Part shown: positions 63,919 through 64,000 of the stretch, one piece after another | How the letters are laid out: each line of letters begins with the position of its first letter | Numbering within the stretch: position 1 is the first letter of the stretch | NCBI RefSeq assembly: GCF_009767915.1 | Contig: NZ_WSRP01000009.1 | Location: 1 to 64,000, forward strand | Length of the DNA stretch: 64,000 nucleotides | Source of the DNA: Parasutterella muris | Lineage (GTDB): Bacteria; Pseudomonadota; Gammaproteobacteria; Burkholderiales; Burkholderiaceae_F | Direction of reading: 5' to 3' | Position numbers and translations under genes: made by a program | Notes under the pieces: generated by a model | What the model saw: only the letters and a program-made list of their open reading frames with translations | Told to the model about the DNA's origin: nothing | Databases searched by the model: none

Positions 63919-64000
63919 TTTTTCTTCTTTTTATCTTAGTTGTTGAAATAGAGTTGTTTTCTTCTTCTGAAGAAATTTCGTCATAGATAATTCGCATGTT
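63908..64000 (-). CDS. 3' end of a phage gene cut by the window edge
   Basis: The frame enters from the right edge and ends YDEISSEEENNSISTTKIKR and a short basic tail, overlapping the start of the tail tube gene by 11 bp. Overlap is normal in this operon. Another frame is also open over part of this stretch, so the assignment is uncertain. Confidence 0.35.
   Translation of the reverse strand, partial: NMRIIYDEISSEEENNSISTTKIKRRKNGK

Larger units (their letters stand above)
16090..64000. mobile_element. Large siphovirus-type prophage (left end; continues past the window)
   Basis: The element starts between the terminator near 16083 and the integrase gene, with chromosomal genes to the left. 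It carries integrase, replication, class III ribonucleotide reductase, lysis, fibre and lambda-like tail modules, all leftward except the integrase. Head, packaging and repressor genes and the right attachment site are not in the window, so at least 48 kb is present but not the whole element. The left attachment core cannot be fixed without the right end. Confidence 0.9.

Noticed and set aside
16090-64000. CRISPR arrays, insertion sequences and rRNA genes
   Set aside because: No regularly spaced direct repeats, transposase motifs or rRNA sequence were seen in either part of the window.

Overview
The window joins about 16 kb of bacterial chromosome to about 48 kb of a large prophage that runs off the right edge. 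The chromosomal part carries genes of anaerobic C4-dicarboxylate and aspartate metabolism (a DcuC-type carrier and isoaspartyl dipeptidase, with a perfect FNR-type box upstream), an iron-type alcohol dehydrogenase, a DXS-like transketolase and ABC importers. With the phage's oxygen-independent (class III) ribonucleotide reductase, this points to a facultative or strict anaerobe, Gram-negative because the phage has two-membrane spanins. A gut betaproteobacterium of the Sutterella/Parasutterella kind is my guess; the sequence alone does not prove it.

Layout. 1-3.9 kb: end of a leftward gene, a tautomerase, a DXS-like transketolase and an iron alcohol dehydrogenase. 3.9-5.5 kb: a small frameshifted pseudogene, a GNAT acetyltransferase and a secreted protein. 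5.5-8.2 kb: the leftward dcuC-iadA operon under a likely FNR promoter. 8.3-9.5 kb: an esterase and a small hypothetical gene. 9.6-13.5 kb: a three-gene ABC importer (binding protein, fused double permease, ATPase) with a strong terminator. 13.5-15.8 kb: a solitary adenine-type DNA methyltransferase and a FetB-like permease. 15.8-16.2 kb: a gene-free stretch with a structured-RNA-like fold and terminator, directly beside the integrase.

The prophage has a rightward tyrosine integrase; every other phage gene runs leftward. In order of transcription from the right edge: lambda-like long-tail genes (two tail-tube paralogues, tail completion protein, G/GT chaperones with a GGGAAAG -1 frameshift site, a 2062-residue tape measure, then M, L, K, I, J homologues); a fibre region with a PAPS-reductase-like protein, six consecutive fibre-tip genes each with a 9-10 nt homopolymer, an S74-chaperone fibre and small accessory proteins; an overlapping pair of PP-loop synthetase-like protein and membrane transporter; a lysis cassette (holin, GH24 lysozyme, Rz with embedded Rz1) followed by an antitoxin/Doc pair; and then, from a strong promoter with a palindromic operator, an overlapping operon of radical SAM/SPASM protein, NrdD with intein, separate glycyl-radical peptide, Dam methylase, a second fibre with a Cys-rich tail, an unknown protein, a second radical SAM/SPASM protein, an intein-bearing metallophosphoesterase and PhoH. 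Last come an unknown gene, DnaB-like helicase, Rnl2-type RNA ligase, primase, ATP-dependent DNA ligase and a membrane/coiled-coil protein.

How it works together (inference): the virion is a long-tailed siphovirus with lambda-type tail morphogenesis but its own replication and nucleotide-supply set suited to anaerobic growth. An 18-bp palindrome (TAAGTAANNNNTTACTTA) recurs only in intergenic gaps of the prophage and overlaps promoters, so it probably binds the phage repressor, whose gene lies outside the window. The most novel candidates are the homopolymer-bearing fibre-tip array, which looks phase-variable, and the operon that places a fibre with a C-x-C tail beside a radical SAM/SPASM enzyme, which may modify it.
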